This document shows positions 57,330-64,000 of a stretch of DNA of 64,000 nt, in pieces (position 1 is the first letter of the stretch; each line of letters starts with the position of its first letter). The notes under the pieces are model-generated. The model made no database searches. It was given only the letters and a program-made list of their open reading frames with translations, and had not been told where the DNA came from. The stretch comes from Methylobacter sp. BlB1 (GTDB taxonomy: Bacteria > Pseudomonadota > Gammaproteobacteria > Methylococcales > Methylomonadaceae): assembly GCF_015476545.1 (NCBI RefSeq), contig NZ_JADMKV010000003.1, forward strand, positions 23,528 to 87,527. Direction: 5' to 3'. Made by a program: the position numbers and the translations under genes.

Positions 57330-57528
57330 TCATACTAAATCTGCATTCTCACCGTTGGCTAGCTCTAAGCATAGCATTAACTTCTTTATTGCATTTCCCG
57401 CAATCTCCACCTGCACCGAAACACCGGTTAGGCCGCATGTGACTGCAAATACCTATTCTCATAGTAACCTGAATATATGGGCCGGTTGCGGCTTGGCAAA
57501 TGCCAATAGGCTTTGTTGATTCGTGCTT

Positions 57529-57807
57529 CTAAGGTTGAGCGGATTCATTGATTCTACGCCGTTTAACCTGCGCAGGATCTGCGGTGATCTGACGATAGAT
57601 TTCCACGCGATCACCATCCTGAACAGTGGCGTCCAATTTGGCGATTTTGCCGAAAATGCCAACTTTCTGCTTGCTCAAATCGATCTCAGGGCAATGGACT
57701 AATAGCCCCGACAGATGGATGGTCTTTTCCACAGTACAGTTATCGGGCACTTCCAGTCGCAGCCATAATTGCCTATCAGCCTGTGCGTAACATACGCCCA
57801 CATTCAT
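57529..57807 (-). CDS. rnfH: RnfH family protein
   Basis: 92 residues with the ubiquitin-like beta-grasp pattern of RnfH: VCYAQADRQLWLRLEVPDN and VGIFGKIAKLDATVQDGDRVEIY. It ends the rnf operon as in Azotobacter rnf1. Its exact role in assembly or function of the complex is not known. ATGA overlap with rnfE. Confidence 0.9.
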   Translation of the reverse strand: MNVGVCYAQADRQLWLRLEVPDNCTVEKTIHLSGLLVHCPEIDLSKQKVGIFGKIAKLDATVQDGDRVEIYRQITADPAQVKRRRINESAQP

Positions 57808-58502
57808 CGTATTTCCTCCGGTATCGCTTCGGATAATAATGTCGCCTGCGCCTTGTTCGCGACTCGTTTCCGGTCCAGTAACCGTTTGCCGGCAATGATA
57901 AACGCCAGCATAATGAAACCACCCGGAGGCAGCGCCATCAACAAAAAGCCTTTGTAATTAGGAATTAAAGTTAATTCTATAAACTTGAACCCATCGCCGA
58001 GCAGCAACGATGCATTGGCGAATAATGTTCCGGCCGAAGCGATTTCCCTGGCTGCGCCCAAGACGACCAGGGCCATGGTGAAACCTAATCCCATCATGAG
58101 GCCGTCCCATAAGGAGAGCGCAACAGGCTGCCTGGAAGCGAACGATTCGGCGCGCCCCAATATCGCACAATTGGTTACGATAAGCGGAATGAAAAGGCCC
58201 AGTACTTTATGCAGCTCATGCAGCCAGGCATCCATGAGCATATCCACGACGGTAACCACTGCAGCAATCAACAGTACGAAAATGGGAATGCGGACTTCCG
58301 AAGGAATAAGATAACGCGTAACCGAAACGATGGCGTTAGTGCTGATGAGCACCGCCAGGGTTGCCAGTCCCATGCCTAATCCATTAGTGGCTGTAACCGT
58401 AACAGCCAGTAAAGGGCACAATGCCAGGTACTGACTGAATACGATATTATTGTCCCAGATACCGTCCCGCATTATTTTTCGATAGCTTTCGGAAATGAAC
58501 AT
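57804..58502 (-). CDS. rnfE: Rnf complex membrane subunit RnfE
   Basis: 232 residues with about six membrane helices, paralogous to RnfA. Visible: the DNNIVFSQYLALCPLLAVT start, NCAILGRAESFAS with the conserved membrane cysteine, and PPGGFIMLAF. It forms part of the sodium- or proton-linked ferredoxin:NAD+ oxidoreductase core. Confidence 0.95.
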   Translation of the reverse strand: MFISESYRKIMRDGIWDNNIVFSQYLALCPLLAVTVTATNGLGMGLATLAVLISTNAIVSVTRYLIPSEVRIPIFVLLIAAVVTVVDMLMDAWLHELHKVLGLFIPLIVTNCAILGRAESFASRQPVALSLWDGLMMGLGFTMALVVLGAAREIASAGTLFANASLLLGDGFKFIELTLIPNYKGFLLMALPPGGFIMLAFIIAGKRLLDRKRVANKAQATLLSEAIPEEIR

Positions 58503-58517
58503 ATAACCACCTTCTGT

Positions 58518-59228
58518 TTAAGAGCCGATTAACTCGTTACGGTGCCGGTTAAAAAACTGTAAGCCTCGATGAACGGTTTTTACAACCGCTCGGGGCGTAA
58601 TAGTTGCGCCGGCAAACTGGTCAAAAACGCCCCCGTCTTTTTTGACCGCCCATTGTGCATCGGTGAGGCCAAGCAGGGACCGGCCATTGAAATCCAGTAT
58701 CCAGCTTGATTTCGCGATCTCGATTTTATCGCCCAAGCCTGGTGTTTCGGCATGATTGATGACGCGTACGCCCAGAATTTCACCATCGCGATTTATGCCT
58801 ATGACCATGTTGATTATTCCCGAATAACCGTCAGGTGCAGCAAGTTTGAAACAAACCGCGCTGACTTGTCCGGCTTTTCTGGCGATATAAACGGTCGTTT
58901 CATTGGCGCCCAGGTTATCCTCAGCAGACGGGACAGTTACCGTATCCTGCAGCAAATCATTGTCATGCAATGTCGACGGTACAACTTCTGCCAGTGATTT
59001 CTGTAGATCTTCATCCAGCCGCTGCTGGATGGCATCGTGTGTACTGCAGTGGGTGACGCCGAGCAGAAAGCTGGCGATCAGGGCGAATCCAGCCAGAACA
59101 CCGGTCTGAAATGCCAATCTGGGCCTCAGCCGTTCAAGGTTCGATGGCTCCAGCCAGTGTTTCAGGAACTCCTTATAGGTGATCGCTTCTTCGATCAGCC
59201 ACTTGATGTGGTCCGAATCAGATTTCAT
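58518..59228 (-). CDS. rnfG: Rnf complex FMN-binding subunit RnfG
   Basis: 236 residues. One N-terminal membrane helix (FALIASFLLGVTHC) anchors a periplasmic FMN domain. The covalent FMN site is the second threonine of FAGATITPRAV near the C-terminus. The HAETPGLGDKIEIAKSSW motif is typical. ATGA overlap with rnfD. Confidence 0.95.
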   Translation of the reverse strand: MKSDSDHIKWLIEEAITYKEFLKHWLEPSNLERLRPRLAFQTGVLAGFALIASFLLGVTHCSTHDAIQQRLDEDLQKSLAEVVPSTLHDNDLLQDTVTVPSAEDNLGANETTVYIARKAGQVSAVCFKLAAPDGYSGIINMVIGINRDGEILGVRVINHAETPGLGDKIEIAKSSWILDFNGRSLLGLTDAQWAVKKDGGVFDQFAGATITPRAVVKTVHRGLQFFNRHRNELIGS

Positions 59229-60325
59229 TGCTTATGCTCCTGTACAGCGACTTTTTGCGCCAAAGGCTTTCCGTTGCGATAGCGGCCGTATATCCTGGGC
59301 CGCATGTAATGGTCTATCAGCGGTGTAGCCGCATTCATGAGCAGCACGGCAAAACCGGCGCCTTCGGGATAATTCCCCCAAGTGCGGATAACAAAGATCA
59401 ACAGCCCGCAGCCTGCGCCGAAAACGAGCTGTCCTGCCGGTGTATTCGGCGATGTGACATAATCCGTGGCGATAAAAAACGCGGCGCACATCAAAGCGCC
59501 CGAACTCAAGTGTACTAACGGTGAAACATAATGCTGTCCATCCATCAAATGGAAAATGCCTGACAGTACCGTGACAGTCAGTAACAGAGAAATCGGGATA
59601 TGCCACTTGATCACGCCCTGCCGGATCAGCCAGATTCCGCCTGCAGCCAGCAGCAGCGAGGAGGTCTCGCCCAGGCTGCCGCGCGTCCAGCCCAGAAAAT
59701 CCAGGAAAATGGAATGATCCGCCAGGATGTCCGGCAGCCAGTGCTGTTGAGAAAATTCGGTCTTGATATAGCCCAGCGTCGTCGCGCCGGTCATTGCATC
59801 GGCAGAGGCCATGCCACCCAGGCCGGAGAAGGTGATTGACCAGCTCTCGATAAGGCCGGGCGCGTGTGCCGAGAAAACAGGCGCGACATTGGGCCACGTC
59901 GTCATTTCGATAGGAAAAGAGATCAGCAGGGCGATCCGGGCCAGCATGGCCGGATTGAACAGATTCTGCCCCAGGCCGCCGTAAACCTGCTTGCCCAGTA
60001 TAATTGCAATTCCGGCACCGGCAACGCCTATCCACCAGGGCGCCCACGGAGGCAGCGTCATGGCGACCAGCCAGCCGCTCAAGAGCGCCGAGCCATCCAT
60101 GATCACCGGCCTGGCAACCTTGCCTGCCAGACGCAGACAGAAGGCTTCAAACAGAACGGCAGACAGCAGGGTAATAATGAACAGATTCAGGGCGGGCCAG
60201 CCGAAACAGAAAAGCCCGAACGCCGTCGCCGGCGATATCGCCAGCATCACCTGCCGCATAATGTGCTGGACTGTCGTGTTCGCTCCTATATGAGCGCCGC
60301 TGCTGAGCTTGCTGTGTACAATCAT
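59225..60325 (-). CDS. rnfD: Rnf complex membrane subunit RnfD
   Basis: 366 residues with eight or nine helices. The covalent FMN threonine is in DAMTGATTLGY. Also visible are GKQVYGGLGQNLFNPAMLAR and FGAGCGLLIFVIRTWGNYPEG, standard in RnfD/NqrB. It overlaps rnfC by 4 bases (ATGA). Confidence 0.95.
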   Translation of the reverse strand: MIVHSKLSSGAHIGANTTVQHIMRQVMLAISPATAFGLFCFGWPALNLFIITLLSAVLFEAFCLRLAGKVARPVIMDGSALLSGWLVAMTLPPWAPWWIGVAGAGIAIILGKQVYGGLGQNLFNPAMLARIALLISFPIEMTTWPNVAPVFSAHAPGLIESWSITFSGLGGMASADAMTGATTLGYIKTEFSQQHWLPDILADHSIFLDFLGWTRGSLGETSSLLLAAGGIWLIRQGVIKWHIPISLLLTVTVLSGIFHLMDGQHYVSPLVHLSSGALMCAAFFIATDYVTSPNTPAGQLVFGAGCGLLIFVIRTWGNYPEGAGFAVLLMNAATPLIDHYMRPRIYGRYRNGKPLAQKVAVQEHKQ

Positions 60326-61818
60326 GCCAATGTTCCTTGTTCGTTTTGTAAACGTTCTCTTTCGGCTTTGGCCGCCAAACGCGCCTGTTCTTCTTCTTGC
60401 TGCTGTTTTTTGATGCGGTCCATGCGCGCATTGCGTTCGTCCATCAGACGCTTAGTGTGCTCCGATTTGTGCTGTGCCTGCTGCCTGGCTGCGAGTTCGC
60501 CGCTGGCGTATTTGAAATACTGCACCAACGGAATGTTGGAAGGGCAGACATAAGAACAGGAGCCGCAACTGATGCAGTCCTTGAGGCCGATGTCGACGGC
60601 CGCGTCGAGCTGGTTGTTGCGGATCCGGTTGGCCATCTCCAGCGGCAGCAGGCCGGCCGGGCAGGCGCTGACGCATTGCGCGCAACGGATGCAGGGCTGC
60701 TGGGCTTTGTTTCGGATCTCCTCCTGAGTCAAGGCCAGGATGCCGCTGGAAGCCTTGACGATAGGCAGGCGGCTATGCGGCAGTGCATCGCCCATCATCG
60801 GCCCGCCCATGATGATGCGTTTGGCAGCTGTTTGATCAACGCCGCAGAAGGCGAACAGTTCACTGATCAGCGTGCCGATGGGCACTTCGATATTCATCGG
60901 CGAGGCTATGGCACCGCCCGAGACTGTCACGATGCGGCTGACCAGCGGCTGATTGAAGCGGACGGCCCGGTGCACCGCATAGGCTGTGCCGACGTTATGC
61001 ATGATCACACCCACGTCGGCGGAGCGCCCGCCGGCCGGCACTTCCTGGCCAATGAGGTAGCGGATCAACTGTCTGTCCCAGCCCATCGGATAACGGGTCG
61101 GCACCTGTTCAACCTTGATGAACGGGTAGGGCAGGCCGGCCTTCCGCATGGCTGCATAGGCTTCGGGCTTGTTATCCTCGATGCCGACAATCGCCTGTCC
61201 GGTTTCCATGCCATGCAGCATCAGTCGTATGCCGTCAATGATGCCCGCGGCGCGCTCCTGCATCAAGCGGTCGTCACAGGTCAGATACGGCTCGCATTCG
61301 CCGCCGTTGATCAGCAGCGTGTGAATTCTGTTTTCACGGCCCAGATTCAATTTGACGGCCGACGGGAAGGCGGCTCCGCCAAGGCCTACGATGCCGGCCG
61401 CGCCGACGCGCAGGCTGACCTCTTCGGGTGCCAGTTGAAACGGGTCATCGACAGGCGGAGCGCTGATCCACTTGTCCTCGCCATCGGTTTCCAGCACGAC
61501 CGTTCGTATCGGCAGCGCCGAGGGGTGCGGTGCCGGATAATCGTCGATATCGATGATCACTCCCGAACTCGATGCATGCACCGGTGCGGAAATCATCCCC
61601 TGGCTGTGAGCCAGCAATTGCCCTTTCAGTACATGATCGCCGACCCTGACCACCGGTTCCGCGGCTTTGCCGACATGCTGCTGCAACGGGATATAGAGTT
61701 TTTTTGGCAGCGGTAAATCAATCACGATAGGCTGGCTGGAGGTCGAGGCCTTATGCGCCTCGGCATGAACCCCGCCGCGAATGCGCGGCTCTTTAAACAG
61801 GGTGGACAGGCTCAGCAT
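60322..61818 (-). CDS. rnfC: Rnf complex iron-sulphur subunit RnfC
   Basis: 498 residues. A Rossmann-like NADH/FMN region (GIVGLGGAAFPSAVKLNL, LLINGGECEPYLTCDD) precedes two 4Fe-4S cluster motifs (CIRCAQCVSACPAG and CISCGSCSYVCPS). A short charged coiled tail ends the protein. It is thought to be the NADH-side entry or exit module of the complex. Overlaps rnfB by 7 bases. Confidence 0.96.
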   Translation of the reverse strand: MLSLSTLFKEPRIRGGVHAEAHKASTSSQPIVIDLPLPKKLYIPLQQHVGKAAEPVVRVGDHVLKGQLLAHSQGMISAPVHASSSGVIIDIDDYPAPHPSALPIRTVVLETDGEDKWISAPPVDDPFQLAPEEVSLRVGAAGIVGLGGAAFPSAVKLNLGRENRIHTLLINGGECEPYLTCDDRLMQERAAGIIDGIRLMLHGMETGQAIVGIEDNKPEAYAAMRKAGLPYPFIKVEQVPTRYPMGWDRQLIRYLIGQEVPAGGRSADVGVIMHNVGTAYAVHRAVRFNQPLVSRIVTVSGGAIASPMNIEVPIGTLISELFAFCGVDQTAAKRIIMGGPMMGDALPHSRLPIVKASSGILALTQEEIRNKAQQPCIRCAQCVSACPAGLLPLEMANRIRNNQLDAAVDIGLKDCISCGSCSYVCPSNIPLVQYFKYASGELAARQQAQHKSEHTKRLMDERNARMDRIKKQQQEEEQARLAAKAERERLQNEQGTLA

Positions 61819-62363
61819 GTGGCAACTCCTTCGGCAACAGCCGGTTTGGGCCAGCGCCAGTTCCGCAAGGTGGCCTCAACCGGATGCATTTGCAGACACT
61901 CAGTCGGGCAGACGGCTATGCATTTCTTGCAGCCGATGCAGGCGTCACTGATCACGGCATGAATCTGCTTGGGCGCGCCGACGATCGCATCGGTGGGGCA
62001 GACCTTGAAGCAGCGCGTGCAGCCAATGCAGGTATCTTCACTTACTCTGGCGACCAGCAGTTCTGGGTCTTGTACATCGTTCAGATCGATTTCCACGCCC
62101 AGCAATTTTGCCAGCTGCTCGGCCAGCGAACTGCCGCCGGGCGGGCACAGCGTGGGCGGCGCCTCGCCTGCGGCTAGCGCTTCGGCTGCCGGCCTGCAGC
62201 CCGGATAACCGCATTGGCCGCATTGAGAGCCGGGCATTAATGCTTCCAGTTCATCGACGATCGGGTTGCTTTCAACTTTCAGATACCTGGCGGCGATACC
62301 AAGCAGGAACCCTAAAATTAGCCCTAATGTCGTCAAACTTACAATGGCAGTTAAAATGTACAT
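61812..62363 (-). CDS. rnfB: Rnf complex ferredoxin-type subunit RnfB
   Basis: 183 residues. An N-terminal membrane helix precedes a CGQCGYPGC cluster and two ferredoxin-like 4Fe-4S motifs (CIGCTRCFKVCP, CIGCKKCIAVCP). RnfB passes electrons between ferredoxin or flavodoxin and the membrane part. Located between rnfA and rnfC as in other rnf operons. Confidence 0.96.
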   Translation of the reverse strand: MYILTAIVSLTTLGLILGFLLGIAARYLKVESNPIVDELEALMPGSQCGQCGYPGCRPAAEALAAGEAPPTLCPPGGSSLAEQLAKLLGVEIDLNDVQDPELLVARVSEDTCIGCTRCFKVCPTDAIVGAPKQIHAVISDACIGCKKCIAVCPTECLQMHPVEATLRNWRWPKPAVAEGVATC

Positions 62364-62381
62364 GATGTCCCCTCAGGCAGG

Positions 62382-62960
62382 CTATTTGTACAGTCCGGCG
62401 AAACCCATGAAAGCCAGCGATAAGATTCCGGCCGTGATAAAGGCGATCGGCGTGCCGGCAAACAGGCTCGGCACGCTCATCAAGGCCAGGCGCTCGCGCA
62501 GGCCCGCGAACAGCACCATGACCAGCGTAAAGCCGATGGCCGACCCAAAACCGAAAACCATGCTTTGCATGAACCCGTATTGCGCCTGCACGTTCAGCAG
62601 GGCCACGCCCAGGACCGCACAATTGGTGGTGATCAGCGGCAGGAAAATCCCCAGTATCTGATACAGCACCGGGCTGATTTTATGGACCACCATCTCGGTG
62701 AACTGAACCACAGCCGCAATCACCAGAATAAAGGCCAGTATGCGCAGAAACTCAATATGGAACGGCGCCAGAATGAAATGCTCGATCACCCAACTGGCGA
62801 TGGCCGCCAGCGTCAGCACGAAGGTGGTTGCCATGCCCATGCCTAGTGCCGTATCCAGCTTGTTGGACACGCCCATGAACGGGCAAAGCCCCAGGAATTT
62901 GACCAACACCACGTTATTGACAAGGGCAGTGCCTAATAAAAGTAACAAATATTCACTCAC
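62382..62960 (-). CDS. rnfA: Rnf complex membrane subunit RnfA
   Basis: About 192 residues and six helices: [33 protein letters not shown], and [13 protein letters not shown] with the conserved cysteine. GTG 62960 is chosen because it gives the family length and has GGA at -9 on the minus strand; the predicted sigma-54 start point near 62983 lies downstream of the alternative TTG at 62987, which rules that one out. First gene of rnfABCDGEH. Confidence 0.94.
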   Translation of the reverse strand: MSEYLLLLLGTALVNNVVLVKFLGLCPFMGVSNKLDTALGMGMATTFVLTLAAIASWVIEHFILAPFHIEFLRILAFILVIAAVVQFTEMVVHKISPVLYQILGIFLPLITTNCAVLGVALLNVQAQYGFMQSMVFGFGSAIGFTLVMVLFAGLRERLALMSVPSLFAGTPIAFITAGILSLAFMGFAGLYK

Positions 62961-62993
62961 TGTTTTTTCCAAGCTGTTTTTGCTCAAAATACA

Positions 62994-63007
62994 GCATCAA
63001 GTGTGCC
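62994..63007 (-). promoter_or_regulatory. Sigma-54 promoter of the rnf operon
   Basis: On the minus strand TGGCAC at -24 and ATGCT at -12 have GG and GC exactly 10 bases apart. The predicted transcription start is near 62983, about 23 bases before GTG 62960. Confidence 0.82.
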
Positions 63008-63060
63008 AGATTGACAAAAACAGCCATTCATAAGCTAAATGCCTAAAACGAGTGCGGATA

Positions 63061-63077
63061 TGCACCTGAATGGTGCG
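63061..63077. promoter_or_regulatory. NtrC-type binding site
   Basis: TGCACC-TGAAT-GGTGCG matches the NtrC half-sites GCACY-N5-GGTGC perfectly. Its centre is about 87 bases from the predicted rnf start and 177 bases from the predicted nifL start, so its target is not certain. Confidence 0.7.
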
Positions 63078-63084
63078 TAAATCC

Positions 63085-63100
63085 TGTCGGAATTAGGACA
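63085..63100. promoter_or_regulatory. NifA upstream activator sequence 1
   Basis: TGT-N10-ACA, the NifA consensus, ends 78 bases from the -24 element of the rnf promoter (centre at about -110). Confidence 0.75.
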
Positions 63101-63124
63101 TAACCCCACAGCGCATAATTTTTA

Positions 63125-63140
63125 TGTCGCAAACCTTACA
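63125..63140. promoter_or_regulatory. NifA upstream activator sequence 2
   Basis: A second TGT-N10-ACA, 40 bases from the first, ends 78-79 bases before the -24 element of the nifL promoter (centre at about -114). Confidence 0.75.
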
Positions 63141-63218
63141 TTAAGTCAGGTGCAACCAATAAGGCGGTAGAGGTGATGCTGCATACGTGCCTTTCATTTT
63201 TTAATTCCCTTATAAAAT

Positions 63219-63235
63219 TTGGCTTCATTTTTGCT
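63219..63235 (+). promoter_or_regulatory. Sigma-54 promoter of nifL
   Basis: TTGGC at -24 and TTGCT at -12, with GG (63221-63222) and GC (63233-63234) exactly 10 bases apart. The predicted start is near 63246, 28 bases before the nifL ATG. Confidence 0.75.
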
Positions 63236-63273
63236 TGAGTGGTTAAGCTATTGTTCAATTCCTGACATGACGT

Positions 63274-64000
63274 ATGAAAAAAACATCGTTGCAATTTTTG
63301 TGGACTCACAGCAGTAAAGGCAAATGCATTAATAAAGAGCTTGAAGCCATTATGCTCGGAGAGGACATCGACAACCGGGGGCCATGTGGGCTGTTTATCG
63401 AAACGGTCGAGCAGGCGCCTATCGCTATTTCCATTACCGACAAGAAAGCCAGCATTCTTTATGTGAATGAGGAATTCACCTTGGTCACCGGTTATAACCC
63501 GGCCGATATCCTGGGTCAAAACGAATCCCTGCTATCGGACAAGTCCACGCCGCGGCATGTCTATCACGATTTGTGGCGCACCATCAGCAGCAAAAAAGTT
63601 TGGCATGGCCGGCTGGTTAACCGGCATAAGTCAGGTCATCGTTATCTGGCTGACCTGACCATCACGCCCATGCTGAACAGCGAGAAGCAAATTACGCACT
63701 ATATCGGCATGCATCGCGATGTGACTGCTGCCTATGAATCCGAGAAAAAAGTGCACAATCAGAAACTGCTGATTGAATCCGTACTCAATTCATCGCCGAT
63801 TGCTATGGTGGTGCTCGATGACCAGGATCGGGTCATTCTGGATAACCAGTTGTATAAAGCGTTGGTTACCGATCTTAACAAAGGCGAGCCGGCGCTGTTT
63901 TTTCTGAAGCTGCTGCGCGATGAGATGGGCGATTTATGGCAGCAGCTGCAACTCGCCGAACAGGGCTTCAATAACCGGGAGTTCAGGGTGGAAACCCGCG
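63274..64000 (+). CDS. nifL: Nitrogen fixation regulatory protein NifL, 3' truncated by window
   Basis: The frame is open from ATG 63274 to the window end (242 codons). It matches NifL, the redox- and nitrogen-sensing antiactivator of NifA. PAS1 runs from about residue 42: VEQAPIAISITDKKASILYV, TLVTGYNPADILGQNESLL, KVWHGRLVNRHKSGHRYLADLT, and IGMHRDVTAAYESEKKVHNQ, followed by PAS2 (LNSSPIAMVVLDDQDRV). PAS1 of NifL carries FAD. The kinase-like C-terminus and nifA should lie beyond the window. ATG 63352 is an alternative start. Confidence 0.93.
   Translation, partial: MKKTSLQFLWTHSSKGKCINKELEAIMLGEDIDNRGPCGLFIETVEQAPIAISITDKKASILYVNEEFTLVTGYNPADILGQNESLLSDKSTPRHVYHDLWRTISSKKVWHGRLVNRHKSGHRYLADLTITPMLNSEKQITHYIGMHRDVTAAYESEKKVHNQKLLIESVLNSSPIAMVVLDDQDRVILDNQLYKALVTDLNKGEPALFFLKLLRDEMGDLWQQLQLAEQGFNNREFRVETR

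Noticed and set aside
60397-61716. 439-codon plus-strand ORF opposite rnfC
   Set aside because: It lies wholly antisense to rnfC, whose iron-sulphur motifs are clear. Long antisense frames arise from the codon bias of the real gene.
62961-62987. TTG start of RnfA at 62987
   Set aside because: It lies upstream of the transcription start predicted from the sigma-54 promoter and makes the protein longer than the family.

Overview
The window most likely comes from a gammaproteobacterial (type I, Methylococcaceae-like) methanotroph. The decisive evidence is the ribulose monophosphate formaldehyde-fixation set: hexulose-6-phosphate synthase and 6-phospho-3-hexuloisomerase side by side (51548-52731), followed by transketolase (52970) and transaldolase (56250). 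Further support comes from a bacteriohemerythrin, a nitrogen-fixation type Rnf complex divergent from nifL, and typical gammaproteobacterial blocks (leuCDB-asd-fimV, rpsF-rpsR-DUF2232-rplI, bioBFHCD). No methane monooxygenase gene is in the window, so the methanotroph assignment is inference. I saw no tRNA, rRNA, CRISPR array, insertion sequence or phage gene.

Layout. 1-4.7 kb: the 3' end of a large repeat-rich, probably secreted protein, a TPR-acetyltransferase fusion, a small Gln-rich coiled-coil protein and a gene-poor stretch. 4.7-9.1 kb: rhlE, small conserved proteins, a CBS protein and adk. 9.1-16.4 kb: leucine biosynthesis (leuC, leuD, leuB), asd, fimV and an HPt protein. 16.7-23.2 kb: a lipoprotein, yccA, truncated haemoglobin, a zinc-protease-like gene with an apparently non-canonical start, radA, an FHA protein and a CorB-like transporter. 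23.6-25.9 kb: ribosomal operon rpsF-rpsR-(DUF2232)-rplI, preceded by a candidate S6:S18 autoregulatory leader. 25.9-32.4 kb: waaA, comF and the complete biotin operon bioB-bioF-bioH-bioC-bioD.

32.4-38.8 kb is the most unusual part. A bacteriohemerythrin is followed by a five-gene operon: a FimV-like TPR protein, a PatA-like protein, a Ras-like GTPase, a winged-helix/roadblock-like protein and a roadblock/LC7 protein. Next come a stand-alone protoglobin, a stand-alone Aer-type PAS protein and a PhnD-like binding protein with no signal peptide. A sigma-54-like promoter precedes the GTPase operon. FNR-like boxes with identical geometry precede the hemerythrin and PAS genes. I read this as a candidate oxygen/redox-responsive GTPase polarity or motility switch; this is inference.

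38.9-57.2 kb is central carbon metabolism: rpe, rpiA, eda, edd, pgl, zwf, a PfkB kinase, dihydroxyacetone kinase subunits dhaL and dhaK on opposite strands with overlapping 3' ends, a HAD phosphatase, hps-phi, tkt, a membrane protein with TGVxKYL repeats, and tal. Together these genes cover formaldehyde fixation, sugar-phosphate rearrangement and the oxidative pentose-phosphate and Entner-Doudoroff routes.

57.5-64 kb holds rnfABCDGEH on the minus strand, divergent from nifL, which runs off the window. The region between them carries two sigma-54 promoters, two NifA-type upstream activator sequences and one NtrC-type site. This ties the Rnf complex to electron supply for nitrogenase, although nifA and the nif structural genes are not in view.
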